Positions 8,443 through 16,423 of a stretch of DNA of 40,261 nt are shown piece after piece. Where the stretch lies: positions 1-40,261 of the forward strand of contig DATMAG010000064.1 of assembly GCA_035560235.1 (NCBI GenBank), written 5' to 3'. The position numbers and the translations under genes are program-made. The notes under the pieces were generated by a model. It was given only the letters and a program-made list of their open reading frames with translations. It did not search any database and had not been told where the DNA came from. Within the stretch, counting starts at the first letter, position 1, and the number at the start of each line of letters is the position of its first letter. The stretch is from DASRDU01 sp035560235. Its GTDB lineage: Bacteria > Acidobacteriota > Blastocatellia > RBC074.

Positions 8443-8504
8443 GTGAAGAGTGAAGGATGCGCCTGCTGCTGACTCTCTGCAGTTTTCACTCTTTCACTCT
8501 TCAC
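8443..8504. repeat. Inverted repeat of GTGAAGA heptamers between bshB1 and bshA
   Basis: Arms 8443-8454 and 8493-8504 are perfect 12-base inverted copies of GTGAAGAGTGAA, and the right arm overlaps the bshB1 stop codon. It fills most of the 72-base gap. It may modulate readthrough from bshB1 to bshA, but the heptamer composition links it to the other palindromic repeats in the window. Confidence 0.7.
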
Positions 8505-9244
8505 GAATACATATTCATTGACCGGGTCAGCAGCGCGACCGGATCAGCGACGTTCAGGGCTTCGCGAACGTAGAAAGGTTCGCCGTATTCAACGCCGATC
8601 ATGGCGCCCCAGTACCGGTCGCGGGCTTCGATTTCATAGAGAAACTGCGAAGTGCTGACGCGTGACTGCGGTTCGCTGCTCTGCGGATTGTAAAACTGCG
8701 AGGCGTGCGCGCGGATCGCTTCCCACTTGCGCTGCCAGGTGTCGGTAATGTCTACGATAAAGGTGGGCGGCAGGGTTCGCGGAAAAAGGAAGTGCGCCAC
8801 GCACGATGGTCGAAAGCGCGCCTGGCCTGCTTCAGCGTCATACTTTGCGAGGCCTGAAATGTGCGCGGCTTCGCGCACGAGGCGGGACGCGTGCGCGTGG
8901 TCGGGATGCGGATCATCCCCGTACTGCGTGAAGATGATGCGGGGCCGCAATCGCCGCAAGGCTCTGACGAGCCGGGTGCGCGACTGCTCGTCAACCCACA
9001 CGTGAGCATCGCCGAGGTCAAGGTTTTCACGAACCGCAAGGCCCATCAACTGAGCGGCAGCGGCGGCCTCCTGAGCGCGGATTTCAGGCGTGCCGCGTGT
9101 GCCCGCTTCGCCGCGCGTCAGATCCAGCACGCCGGTTTTGTAACCCATCGCGGCCAGCCTGATGAGCGTTCCGCCGACTGACAATTCAACATCATCGGGA
9201 TGAGCCGCAATGGCCAGCACGTCGAGTTGCAATCCTTCAGTCAT
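8501..9244 (-). CDS. bshB1: Bacillithiol biosynthesis deacetylase BshB1
   Basis: A 247-residue PIG-L/LmbE-family zinc deacetylase that removes the acetyl group from GlcNAc-malate to give GlcN-malate, the second step of bacillithiol synthesis. The zinc motif AHPDDVE is at residues 14-20, with the later HPDH segment near 117; RGEAGTRG and the C-terminal DRYWGAMIGVEYGEPF are typical of the BshB1 branch. Its neighbour bshA gives strong support. The start at ATG 9244 has only a weak ribosome binding site; it lies 36 bases after the hydantoinase-like gene on the same strand. Alternatives within the family (mycothiol MshB or GlcNAc-PI deacetylases) are less likely given bshA next door. Confidence 0.95.
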   Translation of the reverse strand: MTEGLQLDVLAIAAHPDDVELSVGGTLIRLAAMGYKTGVLDLTRGEAGTRGTPEIRAQEAAAAAQLMGLAVRENLDLGDAHVWVDEQSRTRLVRALRRLRPRIIFTQYGDDPHPDHAHASRLVREAAHISGLAKYDAEAGQARFRPSCVAHFLFPRTLPPTFIVDITDTWQRKWEAIRAHASQFYNPQSSEPQSRVSTSQFLYEIEARDRYWGAMIGVEYGEPFYVREALNVADPVALLTRSMNMYS

Positions 9245-9280
9245 AATGAGTGCAGTTATCTCACAGAGCGTGGCAGCACT

Positions 9281-11395
9281 TCAAACAACAGGGCTGAGGA
9301 TCAGATTGCGCCAGCCGTCAACGTTCGCCCGCCACCCGTCAGGCACGAGCGTCGTCGAACCATATTCGATAATCAGCGCCGGGCCGTTCAGACTCGCGCC
9401 GGGCGCAAGCTGCTCACGATCATAAACGGGCAGGCGGGCCGGTCTGCTCGTGAAGCGCGCGACGGCTTCCGACTGTGGTTTCGCGCGATGCGTTCTGAAA
9501 TGACGTTCACGGCGCAGCGGCGGCTTGCCTGTGAGGCCTGTGCCACGCAGGCGGACGCTGACGATTTCAACCGCCTGCTGCGGATCGCAATGCCCGTAAC
9601 GCTCCAGATGAGTACGATGAAAAGCGGCGATGACTTTGTTCGTCAGCTCGCGGCCACACGGCACTTCAAGCTCGAATGATTGTCCGGCGTAACGCATCGC
9701 CAGCGAGCGGCTGAGCCGGATTTTCTGAGCAGTGAATCCTTCGGCGCTGAGTTCGCTCAGGGCTTCGCGTTCGAGTGCGGCAAAATGTCTGCTGATCGCT
9801 TCACGCTGAGTCTGCAACTGTGCGGCATCAGCTCTGAGCATCACCGTTCGCGAATAATCTCTGACCACATCGGCCAGCAGCACGCCCAAAGCTGAGAACG
9901 CGCCCGGCGTTTCAGGGATGATCACTTTCGGAATGCGCAGCGCGGCAGCCAGCGCAACCGCATGCAGACCACCCGCGCCACCAAAGCTGACCAGCGCGAA
10001 CCGGCGCGGATCGTGGCCGCGTTCGACCGAAACCAGTCTGAGCGCGCGTTCCATATTCGCATTCACCACCTGAATGACTCCGAGCGCGGCTTCATAACGC
10101 GACACTCTGCGCGCCGAAGCCTGCGACATTCGCGCAGCCAGTTCATCGAGTGCGTCCGCTGCCCGTGCCTCATCGAGTTTCATCGTTCCGCCGAGCAATC
10201 CCGCGCCGCCAAAGCGGCCCAGCACCAGATTCGCGTCAGTCACCGTCGGGCGCGTGCCTTTGCCGTAACAGGCCGGGCCGGGATCTGCGCCTGCCGACTG
10301 CGGCCCGACGCGCAAAGCGCCGCCCGCATCAACCTCAGCAATCGAACCTCCGCCAGCGCCGACGGTGTGAATGTCGAGGACGGGCACCGCGACCGGCAGC
10401 CCTGTAATCTGCGCTTCATTCGTCGTCCCTGCTGCGCCTTTGCACAAGGCAACATCAGTCGAGGTGCCGCCCATATCGAAAGTGATGATGTCAGTTTCAC
10501 CAGCGAGCGCGGCGATTCTGGTGGCTGCGACAACACCGCCCGCCGGGCCTGAGAGAATCGTGCGCACCGGCTCACGCGCGGCCACATCGGCGGAGATCGA
10601 ACCGCCTGAGGACTGCATCACTCTGAGCGATAAATGCGCCCGGTCGGGCATCCGGCTGTTCGCGCTGAGTTCGCTGAGTCCGCGAGTCAAGGCTCTCAGA
10701 TACTCTCCGACGCGGGGCGCGAGGCAGGCGTTAATGACCACCGTCGAGGTGCGTTCATATTCGCGGTACTCAGGCAGAATCCGATGAGAGACTGAAACCG
10801 GAATGCCGAGCGGAGCAATGGCGTCCGCGACGGCCTGTTCATGCTCCGGGCGTGCGAATGAGAAAAGTAACGAGATTGCAACGGATTCAACGCGAGCGCG
10901 GCTTAGCTTTTCAGCGAGTCTTTGAAGCTGCTCCGGGTCAGGCTTCTCAATCACGCTGCCGTCGGCGGCGACGCGTTCACTGACGCCGAATCTGAGCGCG
11001 CGGGGAATGAGCGGCGCCGGGCGCGAACCGGCGAGGTTATAAAGATCAGGCCGCGCCTGACGGCCGATTTCGATGACATCTTCAAAACCCGCAGTCGTAA
11101 TGAGCGCCGTCCGCGCTCCTCTGCGTTCGAGCAGCGCATTGGTGGCGACGGTCGTGCCATGCACTATTTCAGGAGGCGGGTTGAATTTACTGGCCAGCCG
11201 CGGATCAGCAAGGATCCTCTCGATTCCGGCCAGAATCGCGCTGGCCGGAGCCTGCGGAGTAGAAGGAATTTTGAACGAGATGACGTGCGATCCGGCGGCG
11301 GCGACGAAATCGGTAAAAGTCCCGCCGGTATCAACTCCGATGCGGAGGAGTCGGGGTGAAATTCCGGAGCCTGAAGGCGATACTTGTCGGGTCAT
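9281..11395 (-). CDS. Hydantoinase/oxoprolinase family protein (HyuA-like)
   Basis: A 704-residue member of the HyuA family, ATP-dependent amidohydrolases acting on hydantoins, 5-oxoproline or related lactams, or in other branches acetone/acetophenone carboxylases. Visible features are the N-terminal nucleotide loop GVDTGGTFTDF (about 19-29), HGTTVATNALLER, the SGPAGGV segment, FDMGGTSTDV and HTVGAGGGSIA, covering the Hydant_A_N, Hydantoinase_A and C-terminal domains. The length is full. HyuB, the usual partner subunit, is not adjacent, which is unusual. It is the first gene of the apparent operon with bshB1 and bshA, so a link to thiol or 5-oxoproline turnover is possible but unproven. ATG 11395 lacks a clear ribosome binding site; no better start is visible. 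Confidence 0.85.
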   Translation of the reverse strand: MTRQVSPSGSGISPRLLRIGVDTGGTFTDFVAAAGSHVISFKIPSTPQAPASAILAGIERILADPRLASKFNPPPEIVHGTTVATNALLERRGARTALITTAGFEDVIEIGRQARPDLYNLAGSRPAPLIPRALRFGVSERVAADGSVIEKPDPEQLQRLAEKLSRARVESVAISLLFSFARPEHEQAVADAIAPLGIPVSVSHRILPEYREYERTSTVVINACLAPRVGEYLRALTRGLSELSANSRMPDRAHLSLRVMQSSGGSISADVAAREPVRTILSGPAGGVVAATRIAALAGETDIITFDMGGTSTDVALCKGAAGTTNEAQITGLPVAVPVLDIHTVGAGGGSIAEVDAGGALRVGPQSAGADPGPACYGKGTRPTVTDANLVLGRFGGAGLLGGTMKLDEARAADALDELAARMSQASARRVSRYEAALGVIQVVNANMERALRLVSVERGHDPRRFALVSFGGAGGLHAVALAAALRIPKVIIPETPGAFSALGVLLADVVRDYSRTVMLRADAAQLQTQREAISRHFAALEREALSELSAEGFTAQKIRLSRSLAMRYAGQSFELEVPCGRELTNKVIAAFHRTHLERYGHCDPQQAVEIVSVRLRGTGLTGKPPLRRERHFRTHRAKPQSEAVARFTSRPARLPVYDREQLAPGASLNGPALIIEYGSTTLVPDGWRANVDGWRNLILSPVV

Positions 11396-11832
11396 CGCGG
11401 GACAATCTGCCCGGATTGCCGGGAAAAGTAAAATGCCTGGCGGAAAAAATTACGGAACCTGTTGCCGACTGTGGCGTGTAGCCAGTGTGAGTAAGCACGG
11501 TGCGCTCAGGCCGAAAGTCAGGACTCACTGGGGGATTTTCGGAGGAGCGCATCGGTCACTGGGCTTACACATTATGACCGGGCTGAAATGCAATAACCGG
11601 CCTGCACTTCAGCCTGGTCGGTCCCGCTGAAAGACCGGCGCGCAGTTCCTCGCACTTTTCCAGACGCAGCGCGTCAGCAACAGCGGCCCTGACACGGCAT
11701 GAAAATGTTTCTTCTGGTACGACCCGGAACAGCCCTTTTCGGCACCTGTACCACAGTGCGTGGCACTGACAATCACGTAAAGACACACAACCCTGAACAA
11801 CCTCATTCAAGTTCCAAGGAGACTGTAAAATA
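11396..11832. other. Divergent intergenic region
   Basis: The 437 bases between the divergent HyuA-like gene and the secreted-protein gene should hold promoters for both operons. I see no convincing -35/-10 pair, no RNA gene and no transposon end. A 44-codon plus-strand ORF (from ATG 11699, ending at the next gene's ATG) lacks a clear ribosome binding site and was not called. Confidence 0.5.
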
Positions 11833-12417
11833 ATGAACACCAGAACTATCAGTGCATTTCTCACCGCCCTCTTTCTGCTCGCGCTCGGCAGCACGGCGCT
11901 GGCGCAGCAGGCACAGCAGAAGACCAGCAAAGTGACGATTGCGACCCCGGCCAAACTGGTCATCAGCAAGATCAGGATCAGCGAAGGGGATGCTTACGAA
12001 GTGCGCGGCAAGGCCGTCCTGACCATCACTTCGGCCAACTCCGATGACACGGTCACGGGCAATCTGGTCTACACGCTGCCGGACGATGCGCGTCAGAAGA
12101 TCGCTTCACTGACCGGCAAGCCGCTCGCCCAGATTCCGGCAAGCGTGACGCTCAAGGACGTGGTTGGACGTTTTCAGCCCGCGACTGCCTGCCCGGTGGT
12201 GCATCTTGAGTTCTCGGCCACGCAGGCTGACATCGTCGGCGTCAAGGCCGTCTTCAGCCGCTTCGTCCTCGACATCAATGAAAGCCCAAAGGAACAGGAT
12301 GCGCTCTTCTGCGCCTGGACCAAACAGATTAACAAGGGGATGGCCCGGCGCGGCATCATCCGCCGGATCAATGTGCTGATCAACGGCGAAGAGGAAGATA
12401 CCCAGAACGGCAACTGA
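11833..12417 (+). CDS. Secreted protein of unknown function
   Basis: A 194-residue protein I do not recognise. ATG 11833 follows a good ribosome binding site (AAGGAGACTGT). Residues 1-24 are a clear signal peptide ending ALGSTALAQ, then a Gln/Lys-rich segment, then a predicted all-beta region (KVTIATPAKLVISKIRISEGDAYEVRGKAVLTI...) with two Cys (near 118 and 158) that might form a disulfide in the periplasm. It is the first of three consecutive plus-strand genes for exported proteins, the others being at 12604 and 13961. The gap to the next is 186 bases, so co-transcription is uncertain. Confidence 0.8.
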   Translation: MNTRTISAFLTALFLLALGSTALAQQAQQKTSKVTIATPAKLVISKIRISEGDAYEVRGKAVLTITSANSDDTVTGNLVYTLPDDARQKIASLTGKPLAQIPASVTLKDVVGRFQPATACPVVHLEFSATQADIVGVKAVFSRFVLDINESPKEQDALFCAWTKQINKGMARRGIIRRINVLINGEEEDTQNGN

Positions 12418-12470
12418 TCGAGTTGTCTGCTGCAGATAAAGGCAGGTCCCGGCAGGACAGATTTCACAGG

Positions 12471-12560
12471 TTTGTGGGAGGGTTCTGTAGATCCCTGATC
12501 TGACGAGGCTGGAGGGGCACCAGATTCAGCAGGTCGCGGAGCATTCGGCCCTCCCACAAA
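12471..12560. repeat. 90-bp element with 12-bp terminal inverted repeats
   Basis: Perfect inverted arms TTTGTGGGAGGG (12471-12482) and its complement (12549-12560) bracket 66 bases between two secreted-protein genes. The GTGGGAG arm resembles the heads of REP palindromes in other bacteria. It could be a REP/MITE-like element or a weak terminator; there is no T-run to favour the latter. Confidence 0.5.
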
Positions 12561-12603
12561 GCCATTTACTCACGGCCCCTTTTTATGCCAGACTGCCGCC
12601 GCC

Positions 12604-13752
12604 ATGCAAGGCCGTAACGTAGTGACGCGATTTTATTTCCTCCTATCACTCCTCGCAGTGCCTGTCTTCGGCCCGCAAGCCGCATCCGCTCAGTCGCCAT
12701 TGTCCGGGCCAGCGTCACCGGCCACTCGTCCCCGACAGGTTTCCAGCCCGCGAATCTACCTGTCTGCGCCCCGGCTTTCCGGCGACATCGAAACGGCCAA
12801 TGGTCAGTACCGGATCAATCTGGCCAACCTCGACGAGCAGCGGATGGTGCGCGGTTATGCCGTGATCCATCTGGGCAGCAGCGAGCAGCTGACTGAAGCC
12901 ATCAAGCTGAGGTTCAGCCTGGCGCCGCAGGAAGGCATGCTCTACCCGCTCTGGCCGCTTGCCTCCAGTGGTGATTACTTCGCGCTGACGATCTATGACC
13001 TGCGTGGCGCGCTGATCTATCAGAAGATCGCTCCAGTCAGAAAAGGCAACGACGCCAACTGGGCCGTTGCCGCGCCGATGAATGCCATCATCTCTCCGCG
13101 CCTGACCACGACAGCAACGAGTGCCAGTCCCGAAGCTGAGGTCAGAGTACAGGCCAGACTGACCGGCGGCGAAAGCGAAAGCGATCCGTTCCTGCTGTCA
13201 CTCGAACTTTCAGTGATACGACCGATTCCCGGCGCGGGAATTACCCTGACCGGCAAGGGCATCAGTCAGCGCAAGGTGTCAGACCTGAAAGGGACCACGC
13301 TCGTGCAGTTCAGGCTGCCGGATGATCTGCCCGAACAGAAACTGTCCTATCTCATCACTGATGCTTCAGGCCGGATGCTGCTGCGGGGCGAAGCCGACCT
13401 GCATACGCTGCTCGCGGATGATTATGTTTCGGTCAGCGAAGTCCGCCCCGACCGCCAGTCCTATGCGCCGGGCGAGACAGCGAAACTGACAGTGAACCTG
13501 CAGGGCAATGCTCCGCACGGTTTTCGCCTCGAAGTGCTGGCCAGGGACAGCCGTGGCCTGATCTTCTTCCGCGACATGCACAAGTCAGAATCCGGCGGCA
13601 ACGGCGCCAGTCTGGATTTCAATATCGCCATTCCCAGGGATGCGAACGGTCAGGTCTTCTTTGAATACAAGGTCTTCGATGCGCAGTCAGGAAAGCTGTT
13701 CGATTCGGGCGACGCCGCGCTGGCCGTGAATGGGAAAGGGCAGACGCCCTGA
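12604..13752 (+). CDS. Secreted beta-sandwich protein of unknown function
   Basis: A 382-residue exported protein with a signal peptide at about 1-30 (FYFLLSLLAVPVFGPQAASAQ). I cannot assign a family. After a Pro-rich linker the protein is predicted almost entirely beta. The segment from about residue 275 (VSVSEVRPDRQSYAPGETAKLTVNLQGNAPHGFRLEVLARDSRG) has the pattern of a macroglobulin/bacterial Ig-like domain of the MG2 type, seen in alpha-2-macroglobulin-like and surface proteins. A repeated beta-sandwich is also likely around 85-150. The ATG at 12604 has little ribosome binding site; GTG at 12622 is an alternative. It lies between another secreted protein and a VWA protein, suggesting a shared envelope function. 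Confidence 0.75.
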   Translation: MQGRNVVTRFYFLLSLLAVPVFGPQAASAQSPLSGPASPATRPRQVSSPRIYLSAPRLSGDIETANGQYRINLANLDEQRMVRGYAVIHLGSSEQLTEAIKLRFSLAPQEGMLYPLWPLASSGDYFALTIYDLRGALIYQKIAPVRKGNDANWAVAAPMNAIISPRLTTTATSASPEAEVRVQARLTGGESESDPFLLSLELSVIRPIPGAGITLTGKGISQRKVSDLKGTTLVQFRLPDDLPEQKLSYLITDASGRMLLRGEADLHTLLADDYVSVSEVRPDRQSYAPGETAKLTVNLQGNAPHGFRLEVLARDSRGLIFFRDMHKSESGGNGASLDFNIAIPRDANGQVFFEYKVFDAQSGKLFDSGDAALAVNGKGQTP

Positions 13753-13816
13753 TCCTCAGGATCATTTCATCTCCCCAAAATTTCTCCCCGGTTCTTCAAT
13801 CTTTGCTCCCCGGTTA

Positions 13817-13825
13817 TGTTACAAT
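13817..13825 (+). promoter_or_regulatory. Putative extended -10 promoter element for the VWA gene
   Basis: TGTTACAAT matches an extended -10 hexamer (TGn + TACAAT) 136 bases upstream of the VWA start. No good -35 lies 17 bases further up, which an extended -10 can tolerate. The call is weak. Confidence 0.3.
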
Positions 13826-13960
13826 GCCCGCGCGTCCCCTGCAGGCTGTGTGAGCGTTGGAATTCAGAAATCTTACTTGGCAAAATTCAAATCACACTTT
13901 CCGGACAGACAAGCCCGCCCTGAGGTCTGTTCACCGGGAGTAGTCTCAGGAGAGATAACA

Positions 13961-15091
13961 ATGGTCAGCAAGTTTATCTCACGCCGCGCAACAGCCCTCC
14001 TGTTCTCTGCTGTATTTTCGGTCTGTATTGTCTTCAGTCCGCTGCTGCTCAGAAACGCGGGAGCCGTTCGGATGCAGCAGCCGCAGCAACAGACGCAGCC
14101 GAACTCTCAGCAGTCAGGGACCTCGTCCGGTCAGGTCAGGCCCGAACAGAAACAGGATCAGACGCAACCCGCCACCCCTCCTCAGGACAAGAACAAATCT
14201 GCGGACAAGACAGAGACTTCCATTCAGGTGCCGCGCAAGCCTGCGGACGATGATGGAAAGCGCGTCATTGTCCAGACTGAAACCGTCAATCTGATGGTGA
14301 CGGTTACTGATCCTTACAATCGTCTGGTGACGGGTCTGGACAAGCAGAATTTTGAAGTCTTCGAGGACAAGGTCAAACAGGACATCGCCTTCTTCAACGA
14401 TGACGACGCGCCGGTCAGTATGGGTGTCATCTTCGATGTGTCGGGCAGTATGAAGAACAAGCTTGACCGCGCCCGTGAGGCGCTCAAGGCGTTCGTTGAC
14501 ACCAGCCATCAGGACGATGACTTCTTTCTGGTCGGGTTCAATCAGCGCGCCAATCTGCTCGGCGAGTTTATGGACGGCAGTTCGCTCGTCAACAAATTCA
14601 ACCTGGTTGACGCGCGCGGTCAGACGGCGCTGTATGATGCCGCTTATCTGGGAGTCGAAAAGGTCAAGCAGGGCCGTCATCAGAAGCGGGCGATGCTGCT
14701 GATCTCTGATGGTCAGGACAACTCCTCGCGCTACACGTACGGCGAACTGCGCAAGCTGCTCAAGGAAGCGAACGTTCAGATCTACTGTATCGGGATTGTC
14801 GAAATGGGCGGCGGTTCAGGCAACTCTCTTGATATGCAGGGCCAGGCGATTCTCGAAGAGATTTCGCAGGTCACCGGCGGCAAGGCATTCTTTCCGCGCT
14901 CGCCTGCCGAGCTTGAAGACGCTGTGACCCGCATCGCGCTTGAACTGCGTCATCAGTACAGCATCGGCTACTATCCTACCAATGCCGACCGCAACGGGCA
15001 GTGGCGCAAGATCAAAGTCAGCGTCAAGCCGCCGCGCGGATTTCCGCACCTGACAGTGCGGGCCAGGGAAGGTTACTACGCTGTCAAATAA
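13961..15091 (+). CDS. Secreted VWA-domain protein
   Basis: A 376-residue protein with a von Willebrand factor A domain. ATG 13961 follows AGGAGAGATAACA and gives a proper signal peptide (residues 8-36); the frame extends upstream to 13730 without a plausible start. A Gln/Lys-rich linker (38-85) is followed by a short beta-sandwich with VTDPYNRLVTGLDKQNFEVFEDK (115-137), typical of the acidobacterial VWA proteins grouped as CHP03436-like. The VWA core has the metal-ion-dependent adhesion site: DVSGS (159-163), Thr222 in GQTALYDA and ISDGQDNSS (248-256). All MIDAS positions look intact, so divalent-metal-dependent protein binding in the periplasm or at the surface is likely. The partner is unknown. 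Confidence 0.88.
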   Translation: MVSKFISRRATALLFSAVFSVCIVFSPLLLRNAGAVRMQQPQQQTQPNSQQSGTSSGQVRPEQKQDQTQPATPPQDKNKSADKTETSIQVPRKPADDDGKRVIVQTETVNLMVTVTDPYNRLVTGLDKQNFEVFEDKVKQDIAFFNDDDAPVSMGVIFDVSGSMKNKLDRAREALKAFVDTSHQDDDFFLVGFNQRANLLGEFMDGSSLVNKFNLVDARGQTALYDAAYLGVEKVKQGRHQKRAMLLISDGQDNSSRYTYGELRKLLKEANVQIYCIGIVEMGGGSGNSLDMQGQAILEEISQVTGGKAFFPRSPAELEDAVTRIALELRHQYSIGYYPTNADRNGQWRKIKVSVKPPRGFPHLTVRAREGYYAVK

Positions 15092-15105
15092 CAGAACCGG
15101 AGCAA

Positions 15106-15152
15106 CGGGAGAGTGCAAACCTCAGATCGGCCGACGCCTGTGCGCTCTCCCG
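15106..15152. terminator. Hairpin between convergent genes, terminator-like
   Basis: Arms 15106-15117 and 15141-15152 pair over 12 bases with one G-U, between the VWA gene and the oppositely oriented STAS gene. There is no strong T-run, so termination is inferred from position and structure. Confidence 0.45.
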
Positions 15153-15157
15153 CCTGA

Positions 15158-15592
15158 TTATTCTTCTCCATTCGGAGGATTACCGGCTTCCTCGTTCTCT
15201 TCGCTCTCTGTTTTCTTCTTCCTGGTTCTCTTCGCGCTCTTTCCGTTGGCGCTTTCGAAACTGGCGACAGCTTCCTGTTCGGTCTGATAGGTTTCGATGA
15301 CCTTGAGCAGTTGCGTGATTTTCAGCGCGCCGTAAACCCTGTCAGTCAGTCCGACAAGTTTCAGCCTGCCGCCTTCATCCTTGACTTTGGTAAAGGCGCG
15401 CACGATTTCGCCGATGCCCATACTGTCAATGATTGGAACTTCGGTCAGATTCAGCAGCACGTCTTTTGTGCCTGCCGCCAGCACCTTGTCCACGAGCATC
15501 TGTAACTGATAGCCGCCCTGGCCCTTGATGAACTTGCCCTTCAGGTCAATCGAAGCGACATCGGAAAGGTAGTGAATTCCAATCGTCAGCAT
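15158..15592 (-). CDS. STAS-domain anti-sigma factor antagonist
   Basis: A 144-residue protein whose first 110 residues are a STAS domain of the SpoIIAA/RsbV type. The key segment is NLTEVPIIDSMGIGEIV (48-64), where Ser57 is the residue that partner-switching kinases phosphorylate. Dephosphorylated forms bind the anti-sigma factor kinase and free a sigma factor. A highly charged tail (118-144, RTRKKKTESEENEE...) is added and is not part of the fold. No kinase, phosphatase or sigma factor gene is adjacent, so its circuit is elsewhere. It reads toward the VWA gene and shares a terminator hairpin with it. Confidence 0.88.
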   Translation of the reverse strand: MLTIGIHYLSDVASIDLKGKFIKGQGGYQLQMLVDKVLAAGTKDVLLNLTEVPIIDSMGIGEIVRAFTKVKDEGGRLKLVGLTDRVYGALKITQLLKVIETYQTEQEAVASFESANGKSAKRTRKKKTESEENEEAGNPPNGEE

Positions 15593-15596
15593 AATG

Positions 15597-15635
15597 ATTT
15601 CGGATTCGGATTACGGATTCTGAATACAGGATTCC
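15597..15635. repeat. GGATTCG/GGATTAC-type heptamer repeat
   Basis: The stretch reads TTTCGGATTCGGATTACGGA followed by TTCTGAATACAGGATTC, four to five imperfect copies of a seven-base unit just upstream of the STAS gene. It is a single-armed member of the same general class of heptamer repeats found elsewhere in the window. Confidence 0.5.
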
Positions 15636-15779
15636 AGCCGCTGACCGTCTGCGCGAATGTCGGCCGGAGTTCCGGGTCGCAAATCGGGATTGAATAACTT
15701 ACCGCCTCCGCATTTTACCTGACAACGTGCTAAGATCACAGCGTAACAGGTTCATCTGCCCTTTACCCTTGAACAAAAT

Positions 15780-16409
15780 ATGAAGAGCGACATTGAAGCG
15801 ATCAGTCAGCGCGGGCAGGCTCTCCCTTCAGGCGCGCTGATGCCGGGTTTTGCGGCTGAAATGGAAGCCGCTGCCGCCGAACAGCACATTCCGGGATCGC
15901 CGCCGGAAGTCGCACTGTTTCTGGAAATCACGGCTCGCTCGATCAATGCCCGGCGGGCGCTCGAAATTGGCACCGGAATCGGCAGCGGCGCCGTCACGCT
16001 GGGGCGGGCAATGCCTGAGGGCAGCCGCGTGACAACAATCGAGCAGAGCGAGCAGCGCGTTCAGCTCGCCCGCGAATTCATCCGGCGCGCCGGTATCGAA
16101 CAGAAGACAGAGATTATTCAGGCCCGGGCGCTGACGGCGCTGCCGCAACTGAAGGGGCCGTTCGATCTGGCTTACCTGGCCGCCGCAAGAGAAGAGTCTC
16201 CGCAGTATCTGGAACTGATCGTGCCGCTGCTGCGCCCCGGCGGGGTCATCATCGCCGACAATGTTCTCTGCAAAACCGGCAAACCGTCTGTCACAGAGCA
16301 GGAGGAAGCCATCACCAGCTTCAACCAGCGTTTCATCACGCATCCGCAGTTGCGCTCAGTCATTCTGCCGTTCGGCAGCGGACTGGCTTATGGTGTCAGA
16401 ATCTCATAA
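15780..16409 (+). CDS. SAM-dependent O-methyltransferase (class I, CCoAOMT-like)
   Basis: A 209-residue methyltransferase of the O-methyltransferase family 3 type, related to caffeoyl-CoA and catechol O-methyltransferases. The SAM-binding glycine loop is LEIGTGIGSG (61-70), followed by an acidic residue at the end of strand 2 (TTIEQ) and the LRPGGVIIADNVL segment that in relatives carries a metal-binding Asp-Asn. The usual DXDK acidic residue after strand 4 is replaced by LAYLAA, so metal use is doubtful and the substrate unknown. The start has little Shine-Dalgarno sequence. It is 14 bases before the first PLP lyase gene, so the three form an operon. Confidence 0.85.
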   Translation: MKSDIEAISQRGQALPSGALMPGFAAEMEAAAAEQHIPGSPPEVALFLEITARSINARRALEIGTGIGSGAVTLGRAMPEGSRVTTIEQSEQRVQLAREFIRRAGIEQKTEIIQARALTALPQLKGPFDLAYLAAAREESPQYLELIVPLLRPGGVIIADNVLCKTGKPSVTEQEEAITSFNQRFITHPQLRSVILPFGSGLAYGVRIS

Positions 16410-16423
16410 CCGCGAAGGTCACA

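Noticed and set aside
11745..11785. Possible sigma-54 promoter (TGGCAC near 11760)
   Set aside because: The matching -12 element is absent at the required spacing.
11699..11833. 44-codon plus-strand ORF ending at the start of the secreted protein gene
   Set aside because: No clear ribosome binding site and no protein-like pattern; a leader peptide is possible but unsupported.
11565..11969. Minus-strand ORF of 134 codons with a hydrophobic start
   Set aside because: Its hydrophobic beginning is the antisense of the signal-peptide region of the gene at 11833, which has a strong ribosome binding site.
13730..13960. Upstream extension of the VWA protein
   Set aside because: It overlaps the previous gene's end, contains the putative promoter and would bury the signal peptide; ATG 13961 has a good ribosome binding site.
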